Shown one piece after another: positions 51,504 to 61,026 of a stretch of 64,000 nucleotides of DNA. This stretch comes from Robertmurraya massiliosenegalensis JC6 (GTDB lineage Bacteria; Bacillota; Bacilli; Bacillales; Cytobacillaceae): NCBI RefSeq assembly GCF_000311725.1, contig NZ_HE978513.1, positions 424,005 through 488,004 of the forward strand, read 5' to 3'. Every line of letters begins with the position of its first letter. Positions within the stretch are counted from its first letter, which is position 1. The translations under genes and the position numbers were made by a program. The notes below the pieces were generated by a model. That model made no database searches and was not told the origin of the DNA. It saw only the letters and a program-made list of their open reading frames with translations.

Positions 51504-51549
51504 GCGTTTTCACTCCTTTAATTCCTCTTACTACAGTTCTACTAATCTA

Positions 51550-52158
51550 TTAAACGAACGCGAATATTGCACGAATACCTACAATTGATAAGGCAATGAA
51601 AATCCCAATTGTTACATAGGTTGAAATAAGTTGTGATCTTGGCGTAACTGTAATCCCCCAACTTACAGCAAACGACCATAATCCATTTGCGAAATGGAAA
51701 ATCGTAGAAACAACCCCTACTATGTAGAAAACAAGCATAAATGGATTCGATAAAATATTTTCCATCATTTGATAATTGACATCAGCTCCGAATGCAGCTG
51801 CAACTCTTGTTTCCCAAACATGCCAAATGACAAAAATTAATGTGATAATTCCTGTGACACGTTGAAGTACAAACATCCAATTTCGAAAAAAATTGTATCT
51901 ACTCGCATTATTTTTTGCTGTGAAAGCAATGTAGATACCGTAAATAGCATGGAACAAGATCGGTAGGAAAATAACAAAAATTTCAAGAACATACCGGAAT
52001 GGCAGTTGTTCCATAAAATGTGCCGCTTTATTGAAGGAATCTGCTCCTTTTGTAGCAAAATGATTCACCACAAGATGCTGGACGAGGAATAATCCAACAG
52101 GAATAACCCCTAGCAATGAATGCAATCTGCGATAAAAAAACTCTCGATTACCCGCCAT
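51550..52158 (-). CDS. sdhC: Succinate dehydrogenase cytochrome b558 subunit
   Basis: 202 residues with five membrane segments and histidines in membrane positions (LLGVIPVGLFLVQHLVVNH, FHAIYGIYIAF, VIWHVWETR, HFANGLWSF) that ligate two haems in the B. subtilis type. Anchors SdhAB and passes electrons to menaquinone. First gene of sdhCAB; AAAGGGGGG precedes the ATG. Confidence 0.97.
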   Translation of the reverse strand: MAGNREFFYRRLHSLLGVIPVGLFLVQHLVVNHFATKGADSFNKAAHFMEQLPFRYVLEIFVIFLPILFHAIYGIYIAFTAKNNASRYNFFRNWMFVLQRVTGIITLIFVIWHVWETRVAAAFGADVNYQMMENILSNPFMLVFYIVGVVSTIFHFANGLWSFAVSWGITVTPRSQLISTYVTIGIFIALSIVGIRAIFAFV

Positions 52159-52558
52159 AAATTTACCCCCCTTTAATTTTTGAAAACTCTAGCGGTTATT
52201 TCTCCCTATTCCCCTTAAGGAATATGTACAACTTACTGATTTCACAATAGACACTTAGATTGTGCATTATGAAAAGAGAACAGCTAATTTGAATAAATGT
52301 CGAATAATTTTTTACAATTATGTGACAAGTCCATTTTACTCCCTACCTCTTACACCGTCAAGAAAACGTATACACAAAATCTCCAATAAAAACGAAATTT
52401 TTAGACTATATAAACAAAAGAATCCTCATATGACAAAGCTTTTTTAAGATATATTAAAATAACAAAAATTACTAATGAGCGAAGAAACGTTTTTTTATAA
52501 TCCGTGCGTAAATCCATGTAAATTGTATATAATAGAATCATAGAAAGAGGGGAGAGCA
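52159..52558. other. Divergent promoter region between sdhC and yslB
   Basis: 400 AT-rich bases without a supportable frame. A TATAAT at 52528-52533 lies 26 bases before the yslB start and is a candidate -10; its -35 is poor. The sdh promoter could not be fixed. Confidence 0.5.
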
Positions 52559-53011
52559 TTGACTGAAATGATGACTTCTGAAAAGGCACATCAATCTGAA
52601 CCTATAACAGTTCCAGCATTTGGATATGAACTGATTCGAGAAATTTTATTACCAAGTCTTCTCGGAAAGGAAACCTCGGCCATTCTTTATTGGGCTGGAA
52701 AAGATTTGGCACGTAAATACCCATTACAATCGATAGATGAAATCATTGATTTTTTCAATAAATCAGGGTGGGGATCTTTAACGATTAAAGATGAATCGAA
52801 AAACGAACTGCAAATGGAATTAACGAGCCCATTAATCTCTGAAAGACTTCAGAAAAAAGAAATCTCAACCTTTCAACTAGAAGCTGGGTTTCTCGCTCAC
52901 CAAATCGAAACACTGAAAGATGTTATCGCTGAAGCCTATGAACATCCAAAGCGACGAGCAAAAAAGGTCATCTTCACCGTAAAATGGGACAGTAAAGATT
53001 CTATTGAATAG
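52559..53011 (+). CDS. yslB: YslB family protein (DUF2507)
   Basis: 150 residues matching the YslB/DUF2507 family by the segment FGYELIREILLPSLLGKETSAILYWAGKDLARKYPL and by its position between sdhC and lysC. The fold belongs to the V4R/NO-binding-like group in other bacteria; no function is established. A TTG start has GAGGGGAG upstream. Plus strand, convergent with lysC. Confidence 0.92.
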   Translation: MTEMMTSEKAHQSEPITVPAFGYELIREILLPSLLGKETSAILYWAGKDLARKYPLQSIDEIIDFFNKSGWGSLTIKDESKNELQMELTSPLISERLQKKEISTFQLEAGFLAHQIETLKDVIAEAYEHPKRRAKKVIFTVKWDSKDSIE

Positions 53012-53029
53012 TACAGTCCTTTCATGAAT

Positions 53030-53069
53030 GGAGCCAAAAAGCAATGAATGCTTTTTGGCTTCTTTTTTT
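53030..53069 (+). terminator. Terminator of yslB
   Basis: GCCAAAAAGCA / TGCTTTTTGGC stem followed by TTCTTTTTTT on the plus strand. Confidence 0.93.
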
Positions 53070-53137
53070 CATATCGATCGTGGTTTTTGGAATAGTTCTA
53101 GCGCCGACCATTCCGATTATACGTTGGACAGGACCAT

Positions 53138-53632
53138 TTACGACTTAACTGGTGCTCCTGCTAATTCGAAAGCCTTATGTAAGGAATCCACGGCATCAAC
53201 CATATTTCCCTCTTCCACAACAGTCGAAACCTTGATTTCAGATGTACTAACCATTTTTACTTCAATTGATTGCTCTGCCAATACTTCAAACATTTTGGCT
53301 GCTACACCAGGATTCGATACCATGCCTGAGCCAACAATGGACACCTTTGCTAAATCTGATTCAAATTGGACATTTTCGTATTGAAGTTTTTCCTTATTGT
53401 CTGCTAAAACTTTCAACGTATCCTTTAAATCTTCAGAATGGATCGAAAAAGATAAATCGGTTGTATTTTTGTTCGTAGTACTTTGAATAATAATATCAAC
53501 ATTTAAATGGTTATTAGCCAATGTTGTGAAAATCGTCGACAAGCTTGACAATGTATTAGATAACCCTAATACCGTTACTTTCGTGATTTTATCCTCAAAT
53601 GCGATTCCTCGTACAACTAAATTTTGTTCCAT
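53138..53632 (-). CDS. lysC: Aspartokinase II beta subunit (internal in-frame start of lysC)
   Basis: An in-frame ATG at 53632 is preceded by GAGGAGGAAGG, a stronger ribosome site than that of the full-length start. It gives a 164-residue product (MEQNLVVRGIAFEDK onward) holding only the two ACT domains. B. subtilis makes a beta subunit from the equivalent internal start, and the holoenzyme is alpha2-beta2. Confidence 0.85.
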   Translation of the reverse strand: MEQNLVVRGIAFEDKITKVTVLGLSNTLSSLSTIFTTLANNHLNVDIIIQSTTNKNTTDLSFSIHSEDLKDTLKVLADNKEKLQYENVQFESDLAKVSIVGSGMVSNPGVAAKMFEVLAEQSIEVKMVSTSEIKVSTVVEEGNMVDAVDSLHKAFELAGAPVKS

Positions 53633-54367
53633 TCGTCCTTCCTCCTCGATGATCGTCCCTGATTCCCTTTCCATACTCGAGCGTACTTCTAAAGGAACTT
53701 GATAATTCTTAGCAAATTCAACTGCTCTAGGATGTAATACGCCAGCACCAAGATTGGCAAGCTCGAGCATTTCGTCATATGAAATCGAGAGTAGCTTACG
53801 AGCATCCTTCACATAGCGAGGATCTGTAGTAAATACACCTGTTACATCTGTGTAAATATCACATTTATCTGCCTTTAATGCTGCTGCTAAGGCCACTGCT
53901 GTTGTATCAGAGCCACCACGACCAAGTGTAGCAATCTCTCCATCGATTGTAGCCCCTTGAAACCCTGCTACGACTACGATTTTTCCTTTTGTCAGCTCTG
54001 CTTGAACGCGGGTACTATCTATATTTAACACTCTTGCATTTCCAAATACAGATTCTGTCTCGATTCCTGCCTGCCAGCCTGTGAATGAAATGGCCTCATA
54101 TCCTTTAGTCTGTAAAGCCATTGCTAATAATGAAATGGTCACCTGCTCTCCAGTTGTCAGGAGCATATCCATTTCCCTTTTGCTCGGATCAGAGGTGATT
54201 TCTGCTGCAAGTGATACTAATTGGTCCGTTGTTTTCCCCATTGCAGAGACAACCACGACAACATCATTTCCTCGATTCCTTTCTTCAATCACTCTCTCGG
54301 CAACATTCTTAATTCTCTCAGCACTACCAACAGAGGTTCCCCCAAATTTTTGTACAATTAATCCCAT
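53138..54367 (-). CDS. lysC: Aspartokinase II (lysine-sensitive), alpha subunit
   Basis: 409 residues. Phosphorylates aspartate at the start of lysine, methionine and threonine synthesis. KFGGTSVG (7-14), the TTGEQVTISLLAMAL segment, GRGGSDTTAVALA and two C-terminal ACT domains are visible. Sequence tracks B. subtilis LysC closely. ATG at 54367 with AAGGGA upstream; the longer frame runs back into the riboswitch terminator and is rejected. Controlled by the lysine riboswitch upstream. A second in-frame start encodes the beta subunit. Confidence 0.97.
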   Translation of the reverse strand: MGLIVQKFGGTSVGSAERIKNVAERVIEERNRGNDVVVVVSAMGKTTDQLVSLAAEITSDPSKREMDMLLTTGEQVTISLLAMALQTKGYEAISFTGWQAGIETESVFGNARVLNIDSTRVQAELTKGKIVVVAGFQGATIDGEIATLGRGGSDTTAVALAAALKADKCDIYTDVTGVFTTDPRYVKDARKLLSISYDEMLELANLGAGVLHPRAVEFAKNYQVPLEVRSSMERESGTIIEEEGRMEQNLVVRGIAFEDKITKVTVLGLSNTLSSLSTIFTTLANNHLNVDIIIQSTTNKNTTDLSFSIHSEDLKDTLKVLADNKEKLQYENVQFESDLAKVSIVGSGMVSNPGVAAKMFEVLAEQSIEVKMVSTSEIKVSTVVEEGNMVDAVDSLHKAFELAGAPVKS

Positions 54368-54416
54368 GCCATTCCCTTCTTTCCTAAAATATGTAAATCT
54401 TAGTTGAATAGGCAAT

Positions 54417-54447
54417 AAAAAAAGCAATGAGATACCATCTCACTGCT
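54417..54447 (-). terminator. Terminator of the lysine riboswitch
   Basis: AGCAGTGAGAT / ATCTCATTGCT stem followed by seven T on the minus strand, 50 bases before the lysC start. Expected to form when lysine is bound. Confidence 0.9.
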
Positions 54448-54484
54448 GCGCCGTCACAACGTAAAAAGCAAAAGCCTTACGTTT

Positions 54485-54670
54485 TCGCACCACTAAGATA
54501 GCTCTCCAAGACAATATGTCTTGACAATTCTGCACCTATTCGGTTGCAGAACCAGCAAAAAAAAGGATGAGCCTTTTTTCACTTCGGCAGTCCACTCCTT
54601 TCAAGACTTTTCGTCGAAACTCACCTTTCTCCAAGTCCATACTCTTAGTGTCCGCACCTCTACCTTCACT
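54485..54670 (-). promoter_or_regulatory. Lysine riboswitch (L box) of lysC
   Basis: The minus strand shows the L-box blocks in order: AGAGGTGCGGAC, AGAGTATGGACTTGGAGAAA, GGTGAGTTTCG, TGAAAGGAGTGGACTGCCGAAG, GCTGGTTCTGCA, and TGTCTTGGAGAGCTATCTT. They match the B. subtilis lysC leader in order and spacing. The gene downstream and the terminator confirm the call. Lysine binding should stop transcription. Confidence 0.96.
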
Positions 54671-54707
54671 TTATGAAATAAAGCGATTGCGATATAAAAT
54701 TGACCTC

Positions 54708-54736
54708 ATTATAGCACACCCAATTTATGAAAACAA
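54708..54736 (-). promoter_or_regulatory. SigA promoter of lysC
   Basis: TATAAT at 54713-54708 with an extended TGC before it and TTGTTT at 54736-54731, spacer 17. Transcription would start about 30 bases before the L-box core. Confidence 0.7.
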
Positions 54737-54738
54737 CG

Positions 54739-56514
54739 TCATTCCTGTAATTTATTGTATAGGCCCTCTGCCGCATTTGGTGGAATCCCAAGTTCTCTAA
54801 ACTGTTCAATCGATGCTTCTTTCATTTTTTTGACCGAGCCAAAATGCTTCAGCAATTGTTTTTTTCTCTTTTCTCCAATCCCGGGTATGTCATCCAAAAT
54901 CGATTGGAAAGCCGTTTTGCCTCGTAATTGACGATGGAAGGTTATCGCAAATCGGTGGACTTCATCTTGAATTCTTTGCAACAGGTAAAATTCCTGACTA
55001 TTTCTCGCTAGCGGAATCATCTCAAGTGGATTACCATATAAAAGCTGTGAAGTTCGGTGTTTATCATCTTTAACCAAACCAGACAGCGGGATATCCAAGC
55101 CAAGTTCATTTTCAAGTACATCACGAACTGATTCAACATGCCCTTTTCCACCATCAATAATAATCAAGTCTGGTAATGGCAGACCTTCTTTTAATACTCT
55201 CGAATAGCGCCGTCTAACGACTTCTCTCATCGATTCATAATCATCAGGTCCTTTGACCGATTTAATTTTATATTTGCGATACTCTCGTTTGGCTGGTTTT
55301 CCATCAATAAACACAACAAGTGCAGATACAGGATCCGTTCCTTGTATATTAGAATTATCGAAGGATTCAATTCGTCGAGGTATCGCAATGCCAAGCGCAT
55401 CGCCTAGCTGTTCAACCGCTTTAATCGTACGCTGTTCATCCCGCTCTACGAGTGAGAATTTTTCCTTTAAGGCAATCGTAGCATTTTTTTCGGCAAGCTT
55501 GACGAGATCCTTTTTTTGGCCACGTTTTGGTTTCAAAATCTTCACGTTTAAAAGCTTCTCAGCCAAGTCCTCATCGACCTTTTCAGGCAAAAGGATTTCT
55601 TTCGGTTTGAAATGGCCTGCCTTGTCATAGAAACGACCAAGGTATGTTAGAAATTCTTCTTCTGGTTCACTATAAAAAGGGAATAGTGAGACATCACGTT
55701 CGATTAGCTTTCCTTGTCGGACAAAGAAAACTTGAACACACATCCAGCCCTTATCAACAGCATAACCGAATATATCTCGGTCAGTAAAATCAGTGGATGT
55801 CATTTTCTGTTTTTCCATTGTTGATTCAATATGTGCAATTTGGTCACGGAATTCCTTTGCTCTTTCAAAGTCTAATTCTTCAGAAGCCTTTAACATTTTT
55901 TCCGTCAACTCTTTTTTAATTTCCTGATATCCACCATTTAAGAACTTCGTGATTTCTTCAACCATTTCACGATACGTCGTTTCCGGCACTTCATTGATAC
56001 AGGGGGCTAGACATTGCCCTAAATGATAGTATAAGCACACGCGATCAGGAAGAGTAGCACATTTACGTAGCGGGTAAATACGATCAAGTAATTTCTTTGT
56101 TTCGTTGGCAGCCCCGACGTTTGGATAAGGTCCAAAGTACTTCCCTTTATCTTTTTTCACTTTCCTCGTCGTAATCAAGCGAGGGTGACGCTCTGAAGTC
56201 AATTTGATAAAAGGATACGTTTTATCATCTTTTAGCATCACATTATATTTGGGATCATGCTTTTTAATTAAATTTAATTCAAGCAGTAACGCTTCCATAT
56301 TGGATGAGGTTACGATATATTCAAAATCCTCAATTTCATTAACGAGCACTTGCGTTTTTCCATTATGAGAGCCAGTAAAATAGGAACGCACTCTGTTTTT
56401 GAGTACTTTCGCTTTACCAACATAAATGATCGTTCCTTGCCGATCCTTCATAAGATAACATCCTGGCTGGTCAGGGAGAAAAGCTAATTTGTTTTTTATC
56501 TTGTCGTTCATCAT
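54739..56514 (-). CDS. uvrC: UvrABC excinuclease subunit C
   Basis: 591 residues. N-terminal GIY-YIG nuclease ([30 protein letters not shown]), a cysteine-containing segment ([21 protein letters not shown]), a UVR domain that binds UvrB (about 200-235), the RNase H-like second nuclease ([19 protein letters not shown]) and a C-terminal double helix-hairpin-helix ([20 protein letters not shown]). Makes both incisions in nucleotide excision repair. GTGGGG precedes the ATG. Confidence 0.98.
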   Translation of the reverse strand: MMNDKIKNKLAFLPDQPGCYLMKDRQGTIIYVGKAKVLKNRVRSYFTGSHNGKTQVLVNEIEDFEYIVTSSNMEALLLELNLIKKHDPKYNVMLKDDKTYPFIKLTSERHPRLITTRKVKKDKGKYFGPYPNVGAANETKKLLDRIYPLRKCATLPDRVCLYYHLGQCLAPCINEVPETTYREMVEEITKFLNGGYQEIKKELTEKMLKASEELDFERAKEFRDQIAHIESTMEKQKMTSTDFTDRDIFGYAVDKGWMCVQVFFVRQGKLIERDVSLFPFYSEPEEEFLTYLGRFYDKAGHFKPKEILLPEKVDEDLAEKLLNVKILKPKRGQKKDLVKLAEKNATIALKEKFSLVERDEQRTIKAVEQLGDALGIAIPRRIESFDNSNIQGTDPVSALVVFIDGKPAKREYRKYKIKSVKGPDDYESMREVVRRRYSRVLKEGLPLPDLIIIDGGKGHVESVRDVLENELGLDIPLSGLVKDDKHRTSQLLYGNPLEMIPLARNSQEFYLLQRIQDEVHRFAITFHRQLRGKTAFQSILDDIPGIGEKRKKQLLKHFGSVKKMKEASIEQFRELGIPPNAAEGLYNKLQE

Positions 56515-56587
56515 ATCTCATCCCCACTTTGCAATTCCTACAGATAAATATATCATAACTGGTACTGACTTGCTCAAAGTAGAGCGA

Positions 56588-56888
56588 TCAAAAAAACTCC
56601 TACAAAATGTAGGAAGCTTCCGGTTTGTCTCATTCGATCCAAACATCTCTCCCCCTTAAGCGGAATTTTTCCTGTTATCTCTTCAATGGAGTCCCTTTTA
56701 GGGGAAATAACGGAAGATTTTCCGCTTATGGAGGGCAAAATCGTTTATTTTGGCATTTTTTGAGGGAATAGCAGGAAATTTTCCTGTTATTTCAGCTCTT
56801 TTTCATGATGTCTGCTCATTAAGCGGAAATTTTCCTGTTATTTTTTCATACCGATACTCCTACTGTTTATACGAACATAAAGTCGAGG
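56588..56888 (+). repeat. Dispersed intergenic repeat, copy 3
   Basis: About 300 bases matching copies at 20850-21137 and 28990-29280, same orientation. It begins 74 bases upstream of the uvrC start and ends shortly before the trxA terminator, filling most of the 56515-56954 gap. Confidence 0.93.
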
Positions 56889-56909
56889 GAATTTATAAAT
56901 TCCTAACAA

Positions 56910-56944
56910 AAAACTCCCGACATCATGCTTTGAGTCGGGAGCCT
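56910..56944 (-). terminator. Terminator of trxA
   Basis: GGCTCCCGACTC / TGTCGGGAGTTTTTT stem and T-run on the minus strand, directly after trxA. Confidence 0.9.
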
Positions 56945-56954
56945 TTATTTAATC

Positions 56955-57269
56955 TTATAAATGTGAATTTAAACGTTCAGCTAGCGCTTCTTTCGGTTGG
57001 AAACCAACGACTTTGTCTACAACTTCCCCATCCTTGAATACAAGTAATGTCGGGATGCTCATCACACCAAATTTAGCTGCTGTTTCTTGATTATCGTCAA
57101 CATCAAGCTTAACGATTTTTAATTTTTCCCCAAGTTCAGAATCTAATTCTTCAAGAACAGGAGCAATCATTTTACAAGGGCCACACCAAGGAGCCCAAAA
57201 ATCAGCTAGTACTACACCTGAGCCTGTTTCAGTATCAAAATTTTGGTCAGTTACATGTGAAATTGCCAT
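56955..57269 (-). CDS. trxA: Thioredoxin
   Basis: 104 residues with the redox motif WCGPC (C29, C32) and the cis-proline loop MSIPTLL. General cytoplasmic disulfide reductant. AGGAGG precedes the ATG. Same place between uvrC and etfA as in B. subtilis. Confidence 0.98.
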   Translation of the reverse strand: MAISHVTDQNFDTETGSGVVLADFWAPWCGPCKMIAPVLEELDSELGEKLKIVKLDVDDNQETAAKFGVMSIPTLLVFKDGEVVDKVVGFQPKEALAERLNSHL

Positions 57270-57481
57270 ACTATATTTACCTCCTAAAATGAACTAGCTA
57301 TGAATTTGGAATCATTCACATTTTCATAGCCCATATACTTTAAAGTTATACTAACGACAGTATATCACCGTTTATCCTACGATGCGAATAATTTGTTCGG
57401 AACTAATTTCCCCATAAATTTTACTTCTATTCATGTTGGCTCTATCCATGACTTGGACATGGATAGAAGGACCTATTGAAC

Positions 57482-57525
57482 ATAAATGGAACGAGCGGGA
57501 TCATAACCGCTCGTTCCATTTATTT
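57482..57525 (-). terminator. Terminator of the fad-etf operon
   Basis: AAATGGAACGAGCGG / CCGCTCGTTCCATTT perfect stem at the etfA stop with ATGTTC after it on the minus strand; very stable stem, modest T content. Confidence 0.8.
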
Positions 57526-58501
57526 ATGCATTTACTTTTAGCTTTTTAAATTCTTCTGTTAGCATTGGAACGACCTCGAATAGATCTCCGACAATTCCAT
57601 AGTCTGCTACATTAAAGATATTTGCTTCAGGGTCCTTATTGATGGCTACAATAACCTTTGAATTGGACATTCCCGCTAAATGCTGAATCGCTCCAGAAAT
57701 TCCACATGCAATGTATAGGTCTGGTGTGACAACCTTCCCTGTTTGACCAATTTGTAAAGAATAATCACAGTACTCTGCATCACATGCTCCACGGGATGCA
57801 CCAACCGCTCCTCCTAGCACTTGAGCGAGCTCCTTTAATGGCTCAAATCCTTCTTCACTTTTGACTCCACGGCCTCCAGCAATGACGACTTTCGCTTCAG
57901 AAAGGTCGACCCCTTCACTTGCTTTTCTAACAACATCTTTAATAATCGTACGCAGGTCTTTAATGTCCACAGATAATGAAGAAACTTCACCGGTTTTAGA
58001 TTCATCCTTTTCTAATGGAGCAATATTATTTGGACGAATCGTTGCAAAAATTAACCCGTCTGTCACTATCTTCTTTTCAAAGGCTTTTCCAGAATAAATA
58101 GGACGAGTAAAGATAATATTATCTCCTGTCACTTCAATTCCCGTCACATCTGAAATTAACCCAGAATTCAATTTACTCGCCAATCTTGGGGATAGATCTT
58201 TCCCTAAAGACGTATGACCGATCACAAGCCCTTCAGGTTTTTCTGCATCCACTACAGCTAGTAATCCTTGAGCGAAGCCATCTGAAGTATATTGAGCCAA
58301 TTTTTCATCTTCAACAACAACGACTTTATCCGCACCATTTTGAATTAATTCTTCTGCTAATTGATTAACGGATTCACCGAGTAAAACACCTACAACCTCG
58401 CCACCTTCAGCGATTGTTTTAGCTGCGGAGACTGCTTCAAATGAAACGTTACGCAATTGTCCATCACGGACTTCACCTAACACTAATACTTTTCTAGCCA
58501 T
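57524..58501 (-). CDS. etfA: Electron transfer flavoprotein alpha subunit
   Basis: 325 residues. The C-terminal FAD domain is complete: GGRGVKSEEGFEPLKELAQVLGGAVGASRGACDA and the QIGQTGKVVTPDLYIACGISGAIQH motif. Accepts electrons from acyl-CoA dehydrogenases together with EtfB. AGGAGG precedes the ATG. 70 bases after etfB. Confidence 0.98.
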   Translation of the reverse strand: MARKVLVLGEVRDGQLRNVSFEAVSAAKTIAEGGEVVGVLLGESVNQLAEELIQNGADKVVVVEDEKLAQYTSDGFAQGLLAVVDAEKPEGLVIGHTSLGKDLSPRLASKLNSGLISDVTGIEVTGDNIIFTRPIYSGKAFEKKIVTDGLIFATIRPNNIAPLEKDESKTGEVSSLSVDIKDLRTIIKDVVRKASEGVDLSEAKVVIAGGRGVKSEEGFEPLKELAQVLGGAVGASRGACDAEYCDYSLQIGQTGKVVTPDLYIACGISGAIQHLAGMSNSKVIVAINKDPEANIFNVADYGIVGDLFEVVPMLTEEFKKLKVNA

Positions 58502-58571
58502 TTCGATTCCTCCTGTGTAATTGGTTGAGAGATTCTCGTTTTTCGCTATTCTTTTAAAAGATTGTCTTCAA

Positions 58572-59345
58572 TCAGACAACTTTCGCCTCAGTATGCAGCA
58601 AGTCTACTAATTCCTTTACTTGGTCTGAAAGATCTCCTTCAAGAACTCTTCCCGCTTCTTTCTGAGCTGGCAAGTAAATTTCAATTGTTTTAGTCTTTGC
58701 TTCTACGTCATCCTCTTCTAAATCTAGATCATCTAGCTCAAGCTCATCGAGAGGTTTCTTTTTCGCTTTCATGATCCCTGGTAAAGATGGATAACGCGGG
58801 TCGTTTAACCCTTGTTGAGCGGTAACTAATAAAGGTAAACTTGTTTGGATAATCTCAGAATCTCCTTCCACATCACGAACAACCGTAACAGTAGAACCGT
58901 CTATTTCTAATTTCGTAATCGTCGTCACATATGGAATATCGAGAAGTTCTGCCACTCGTGGTCCGACCTGACCTGTTCCACCGTCAATGGCAACATTTCC
59001 ACCAATAATTAAATCTGCTTCTTTGTCTTTTAAAAATTCAGCAATAATTTTCGCTGTTGTATACTGGTCGCTATAATCAAGATCATCTTCTATATTGACT
59101 AACACAGCCTTATCAGCACCCATTGCTAATGCTGTACGCAATTGTTTTTCAGCTTCTTCACTTCCAACTGTAATGACAGTTACTTCTCCACCGTGAGAAT
59201 CACGAACCTGAATCGCTTCTTCAATGGCATACTCATCATAAGGATTAATGATGAATTCTGCTCCATCCTCATTAATTTGGCCACCAGCAATTGAAATCTT
59301 TTCTTCCGTATCGAATGTTCTTTTCATTAATACATAGATGTTCAT
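58572..59345 (-). CDS. etfB: Electron transfer flavoprotein beta subunit
   Basis: 257 residues with the family motif VAELLDIPYVTTITKLEIDGSTVTVVRDVEGD. Pairs with EtfA to carry electrons from fatty-acid oxidation to the quinone pool. The ATG at 59345 (MNIYVLMKRTFDTEEKI) has GGAGGGG upstream; the ORF extends ten codons further without a site. An acidic insert (ELELDDLDLEEDDVE) near 205-220 is notable. Confidence 0.97.
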   Translation of the reverse strand: MNIYVLMKRTFDTEEKISIAGGQINEDGAEFIINPYDEYAIEEAIQVRDSHGGEVTVITVGSEEAEKQLRTALAMGADKAVLVNIEDDLDYSDQYTTAKIIAEFLKDKEADLIIGGNVAIDGGTGQVGPRVAELLDIPYVTTITKLEIDGSTVTVVRDVEGDSEIIQTSLPLLVTAQQGLNDPRYPSLPGIMKAKKKPLDELELDDLDLEEDDVEAKTKTIEIYLPAQKEAGRVLEGDLSDQVKELVDLLHTEAKVV

Positions 59346-59503
59346 GGTTTCCCCTCCTAATATTTTTCCAGACAATCTGATGGAATGAAGTACTTTTTCA
59401 TATGTTAAAGAGACTTGATGCGCAAGCTCTAAAACGACAAATAGTTGTTAACGCTCTCAAATTTTGGAATAGAAGATATTTTCTAATAATTATACATAGA
59501 GAT

Positions 59504-60277
59504 CTATCTACCTTTAAATTCTGGCTCCCTTTTTTCAATAAAAGCGGCGATGCCTTCTTTTGCATCTTCTGAACCAAATACTTCTCCAAATAGTTCAGCC
59601 TCTCTTTTTACCCCTTGATAAAACTCTTTCGTTTTTGAATAATTTAATAGTTCAATTGTAGCTTTGATCGAAAGAGGACTTTTCTTCGCAATTTTCTTTG
59701 CTATTTTCCTTGCATTTTCTAGTAACTCTTCTTCTGGATAAGCGTGATTCGCAAGGCCATAGCGGACAGCTTCTAATCCTGTAATTGGATCACTTGTAAA
59801 CATCATTTCAGCTGCCATTGCTGTTCCTACATAACGAGGTAGGCGCTGGGACCCTGCAAAACCTGGTATAATTCCAAGTTGAAGTTCTGGTAATCCTAGC
59901 TTGGCTTGTTCTGTAACAAGTCTAAAATGACAAGCCATAGCCAGTTCCAATCCTCCACCAAGAGCTGCACCGTGTATCGCTGCGATAATGGGCTTCGGAT
60001 AATTTTCCATTCGCTCAAATAGTTCTTGACCAGTTGTTCCTAATTTCGAAAAGTCATCCTCAGACTGGACCATTGTAAATTCCTTAATGTCAGCGCCTGC
60101 GGAGAAAAATCGACCTTCCCCATGAATAAGAACGACGCGAATCTCTTCCGTTTGTTCTATTTCGTTTAGTGCTTCAGTCAATTCCTTCATGACTCCTGAC
60201 GACAAAGCATTTGCAGGCGGACGATCTAGCTTAATCGTTGCAATCTTTTCATCGTATGACCAGTTTAAGTATTCCAC
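59504..60277 (-). CDS. fadB: Enoyl-CoA hydratase
   Basis: 257 residues of the crotonase family. The oxyanion-hole region is AAIHGAALGGGLELAMACHFRL and both catalytic glutamates are in place (AKLGLPELQLGIIPGFAGSQRLPR). Hydrates enoyl-CoA in beta-oxidation. The GTG at 60277 has GAGGGG seven bases upstream and gives the start MEYLNWSYDEKIATIKLDRP; the longer frame would overlap fadR. Corresponds to ysiB/fadB of B. subtilis. Confidence 0.95.
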   Translation of the reverse strand: MEYLNWSYDEKIATIKLDRPPANALSSGVMKELTEALNEIEQTEEIRVVLIHGEGRFFSAGADIKEFTMVQSEDDFSKLGTTGQELFERMENYPKPIIAAIHGAALGGGLELAMACHFRLVTEQAKLGLPELQLGIIPGFAGSQRLPRYVGTAMAAEMMFTSDPITGLEAVRYGLANHAYPEEELLENARKIAKKIAKKSPLSIKATIELLNYSKTKEFYQGVKREAELFGEVFGSEDAKEGIAAFIEKREPEFKGR

Positions 60278-60302
60278 GTAACATCCCCTCGCTTTATTAG
60301 AC

Positions 60303-60890
60303 TTATGAATCTCCACGACATCCATTTAACAGCAGTTTATGTACTGGAGCTGCTAAAGCTTGTAAATCGTATTTCAAGTCGTTCATAACCCATGTTGTGG
60401 CTGTTTCATCCATTGTTCCAAAGATCATTTGTCGGGCTAGTCGTAAGTTCAATTCAGATGCAAACTCACCATTTTCCATCCCTTCCAATAATATTTGGTC
60501 AATGACCTTTAAATACCCCTTTAATACTTGATTAATACGTAAGCGCAAGTCTTTATTAGACTGACGTAATTCTAATTGTGTCACGATCGCTAACTGGGGA
60601 TCCGCTGAGAGTATTTTAAAATGGGTTTCGACCATCATTAATAACTTCTCTGCCGCAGTCGCTTTTCCTGCTATTCTATCTTCGATTTTTTCAACAAAGC
60701 TTCCCATTTTTTCTTGAAAGAGAGAGATGAGAATATCTTCTTTATTTTTAAAATATAAATAGATCGTACCGTCTGCTACCCCCGCCTGCTTCGCAATCTT
60801 TGATACTTGGGCCTGATGATAGCCATTTTCTGCTATCACAATTACAGCAGCATCGATAATTTGTTTATATTTAGGTTTATTTTTTTTCAA
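60303..60890 (-). CDS. fadR: Fatty-acid degradation repressor FadR (TetR family)
   Basis: 195 residues. The TetR helix-turn-helix is nearly identical to B. subtilis FadR/YsiA (YHQAQVSKIAKQAGVADGTIYLYFKNKEDIL). Long-chain acyl-CoA releases it from DNA. The TTG at 60890 has AAGGAGAG upstream and gives MKKNKPKYKQIIDAA; an upstream ATG adds 19 unrelated residues. A FadR box lies just downstream of its own -10, so it should autorepress. It precedes fadB-etfB-etfA. Confidence 0.96.
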   Translation of the reverse strand: MKKNKPKYKQIIDAAVIVIAENGYHQAQVSKIAKQAGVADGTIYLYFKNKEDILISLFQEKMGSFVEKIEDRIAGKATAAEKLLMMVETHFKILSADPQLAIVTQLELRQSNKDLRLRINQVLKGYLKVIDQILLEGMENGEFASELNLRLARQMIFGTMDETATTWVMNDLKYDLQALAAPVHKLLLNGCRGDS

Positions 60891-61003
60891 TGAATTCTCT
60901 CCTTCCAAGAAACAATGGTGCTTGCTCATGATGGTATCCATTACCATGATTGATGAAGTTTCTTTGATCTTCTAAATGATTCGATTCAAAAAAGAAAATT
61001 ATG

Positions 61004-61021
61004 AATGAATAATCATTCATA
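61004..61021 (-). promoter_or_regulatory. FadR operator in front of fadR
   Basis: TGAATGAATAATCATTCA on the plus strand fits the FadR consensus TGAATGANTANTCATTCA. It sits just past the -10 of the fadR promoter, overlapping the expected transcript start. Confidence 0.9.
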
Positions 61022-61026
61022 ATTTT

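Noticed and set aside
56750-57037. Plus-strand frame in repeat copy 3
   Set aside because: It consists of repeat sequence plus the antisense of trxA, and the equivalent frame is not kept in the other copies.
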